Shown here piece after piece: positions 62,327 through 64,000 of a stretch of DNA of 64,000 nt. The DNA lies in contig JABTVA010000012.1 in the NCBI GenBank assembly GCA_015075075.1, forward strand, positions 1-64,000, written 5' to 3'. The notes beneath the pieces were generated by a model that saw only the letters and a list, made by a program, of their open reading frames with translations, did not search any database and had not been told where the DNA came from. The position numbers and the translations under genes were made by a program. The DNA is from Deltaproteobacteria bacterium. GTDB taxonomy: Bacteria; Desulfobacterota; GWC2-55-46. The stretch's first letter is position 1. Each line of letters opens with the position of its first letter.

Positions 62327-63913
62327 ATGATATTCCTTTACGACACAACTCTTCGCGACGGCACGCAGGCCGAGGACATCTCCTTTTCCGTCGAGGACAA
62401 GATGCGGATAGCCAGGGCGCTCGACGACCTCGGGGTCCATTACATCGAGGGCGGCTGGCCCGGGAGCAACCCGCGCGACATCGAGTTCTTCAAATCCATG
62501 GCCGGGGAGAAGCTCGGGAACTCCAGGCTCGTGAGCTTCGGCTCCACCAGGCGGGCCGGGGTCAAGGCTTCCGGAGACGCGAACTTGAAGGCCCTCGTCT
62601 CGTCCCGCACCCCGGCTGTCACCATCTTCGGGAAGACGTGGAAGCTCCATGTCCTGAAGGCCATCAGGGTTTCGCTCGATGAGAACATAGAGATGATCTT
62701 CGACTCGGTGGCCTATCTCAAGAAGAGGGTGGGCGAGGTCTTCTACGACGCCGAGCACTTCTTCGACGCCTACAAGGACGACCCGGCCTATGCGCTCAAG
62801 ACCCTCAAGGCGGCGGAGGAGGCTGGGGCGGACTTCCTGGTCCTCTGCGACACGAACGGCGGGACCCTGCCCTTCGAGGTGGCCGAGATAACGAGGGAAG
62901 TCAGGCTCAATACCTCCGCCCGCATCGGCATACACGCGCATAACGACTCGGACACGGCGGTCGCAAGCTCCCTCTCGGCCGTGAGGGAGGGCGCGGTCAT
63001 GGTGCAGGGCACTGTGAACGGCTTCGGGGAGAGGTGCGGGAACGCGAACCTCTGCTCCATCATACCGGCCCTGAAGGTCAAGATGGGCCTCGACTGCATC
63101 ACCGCCGAGAGGCTCAGGAAATTGAGGAGCACGGCGAGGTTCGTAAACGAGCTCGCGAACCTCCCTCATTTGAAGCACCAGCCATATGTTGGCGACAGCG
63201 CCTTCGCGCACAAGGGCGGCATACACGTGAGCGCGATACTCAAGAACCCCGCGACCTACGAGCACATGAGCCCGGACCTCGTGGGCAACATACAGCGCGT
63301 GCTCGTATCCGACCTCTCCGGCAGGTCCAATATCATCTACAAGGCCGCGGAGTACGGGGTCGACATATCGAGCGGCTCGGAGGTCGTGAAGGGGGTATTG
63401 TCGGAACTCAAGCTCCTTGAGCACCAGGGCTTCCAGTACGAGGGGGCCGAGGCCTCGTTCGAGCTCCTCATCCGTAAGGCCATGAAGAAGAAGGAGAGGT
63501 ACTTCAAGCTCCTCGACTTCAGGGTCATTGACGAGAAAAAGAGCGAGGACGAAACGCCCCACTCCGAGGCCACCATCAAGCTCGAGGTCAACGGGGTGGT
63601 CGAGCACACCGCCGCAGAGGGGAACGGCCCTGTAAACGCCCTCGACAGGGCCCTCCGGAAGGCGCTTGAGAGGTTCTACCCTTCCATCCGGGAAGTGGAG
63701 CTCCTGGATTTCAAGGTGCGGGTGCTCGCCGGCATGCAGGGCACAGCGGCGAAGGTGCGCGTCCTTGTCGAGTCCGGCGACGGGGCGGAAAAATGGGGAA
63801 CCGTAGGCGTATCCGAAAACGTGATCGAGGCGAGCTGGCAGGCCCTCGTCGACAGCCTCGAATACAAGCTCTTCAAGGACGGGAAGAAAAGAAAAGGCAA
63901 GCCCCGCGCGTAA
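62327..63913 (+). CDS. cimA: (R)-citramalate synthase
   Basis: 528 residues from the ATG at 62327. The HMGL-like TIM barrel starts [20 protein letters not shown]. It includes [63 protein letters not shown] and [20 protein letters not shown]. The C-terminal LeuA-type allosteric domain (about 415-520) follows. The sequence pattern and length fit the CimA group (TIGR00977-type) and not 2-isopropylmalate synthase. It condenses pyruvate with acetyl-CoA for threonine-independent isoleucine synthesis. An open frame continues 48 bases upstream but without similarity. Confidence 0.95.
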   Translation: MIFLYDTTLRDGTQAEDISFSVEDKMRIARALDDLGVHYIEGGWPGSNPRDIEFFKSMAGEKLGNSRLVSFGSTRRAGVKASGDANLKALVSSRTPAVTIFGKTWKLHVLKAIRVSLDENIEMIFDSVAYLKKRVGEVFYDAEHFFDAYKDDPAYALKTLKAAEEAGADFLVLCDTNGGTLPFEVAEITREVRLNTSARIGIHAHNDSDTAVASSLSAVREGAVMVQGTVNGFGERCGNANLCSIIPALKVKMGLDCITAERLRKLRSTARFVNELANLPHLKHQPYVGDSAFAHKGGIHVSAILKNPATYEHMSPDLVGNIQRVLVSDLSGRSNIIYKAAEYGVDISSGSEVVKGVLSELKLLEHQGFQYEGAEASFELLIRKAMKKKERYFKLLDFRVIDEKKSEDETPHSEATIKLEVNGVVEHTAAEGNGPVNALDRALRKALERFYPSIREVELLDFKVRVLAGMQGTAAKVRVLVESGDGAEKWGTVGVSENVIEASWQALVDSLEYKLFKDGKKRKGKPRA

Positions 63914-63967
63914 GCCTTGCGCCTGCCGTTATTCTCAACCGGTCCCTTTTAGGGTGAGGGGGACAAA

Positions 63968-64000
63968 ATGAGAGACAAGCGCTACCCCGCGTTCCTCCTC
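63968..64000 (+). CDS. Start of an unidentified gene (runs off window)
   Basis: A GAGGGGGAC ribosome-site-like run precedes an ATG at 63968 that opens MRDKRYPAFLL to the end of the window. Eleven residues do not allow identification. The placement 54 bases after cimA suggests the next gene of the same plus-strand run. Confidence 0.35.
   Translation, partial: MRDKRYPAFLL

Noticed and set aside
62294..63607. Minus-strand frame of 437 codons opposite cimA
   Set aside because: Antisense to the CimA barrel; no independent evidence.

Overview
The window looks like a chromosomal segment of a GC-rich, Gram-negative bacterium. LptD (LPS export), an HME-RND efflux system and several signal peptides require an outer membrane. 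The order trpE-G-D-C-F-B-A-accD-folC, an F1Fo cluster with b'/b-delta-alpha-gamma-beta-epsilon and no a or c genes beside it, a TatD-linked radical SAM domain and heme-type chemoreception resemble deltaproteobacterial (Desulfobacterota/Geobacter-like) or Nitrospirota-like genomes. The heavy use of AGG (Arg) and ATA (Ile) in a GC-rich background fits such lineages. I cannot name a species.

Layout. 1-7.9 kb: end of an MmgE/PrpD gene, a periplasmic nuclease-fold-like protein, hsp20, a minus-strand operon (DUF4350-like, ResB, cation exchanger, UbiA prenyltransferase), divergent queD-folE2, and a zinc-ribbon/receiver gene. 8-19.5 kb: lptD, then the tryptophan operon running into accD and folC (minus). 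19.8-24.4 kb: plus-strand lipoprotein, heme-c chemoreceptor, multiheme periplasmic protein and a coiled-coil protein. 24.5-30.8 kb: ATP synthase genes (minus), with a palindromic repeat in each gap between atpA, atpG, atpD and atpC. 31-40 kb: a Pro/Thr-rich secreted protein, a small exported protein, and cusCBA controlled by a BlaI/M56 pair. 40-64 kb: plus-strand housekeeping genes tmk-holB-ricT-metG-tatD::rSAM, era-der-yihY, ftsH, folP-cdaA-cdaR-glmM, pdxJ-acpS-nnr-tsaE-lpd, lysC, cimA.

Two genome-scale signals stand out. First, the intergenic DNA carries at least five dispersed palindromic repeat families, here called A to F (C and D are similar and treated together). They include a 388-bp element (family F, two copies) that folds into two long arms closed by an outer stem, with compensated differences between copies, and a roughly 130-bp MITE-like element (family A, five copies, one internally deleted). 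Second, many conserved and mostly essential genes (atpA, atpG, atpD, atpC, era, folC, pdxJ, cdaA, ftsH 3' end, folE2, blaI and others) are broken by small indels, several clearly one base lost from a homopolymer run. Consensus sequencing error is the best explanation, and these genes are annotated as CDS rather than pseudogenes.

The most interesting regulatory locus is 32.4-39.9 kb. A BlaI-type repressor and an M56 (BlaR1-type) membrane peptidase with a Cys/His-rich C-terminal tail lie directly upstream of a Cu/Ag-type CusCBA operon. Near-identical 17-bp palindromes sit exactly in the spacer of the blaI promoter and over the putative cusC promoter. This suggests a proteolytic metal-sensing switch instead of the usual CusRS two-component system.
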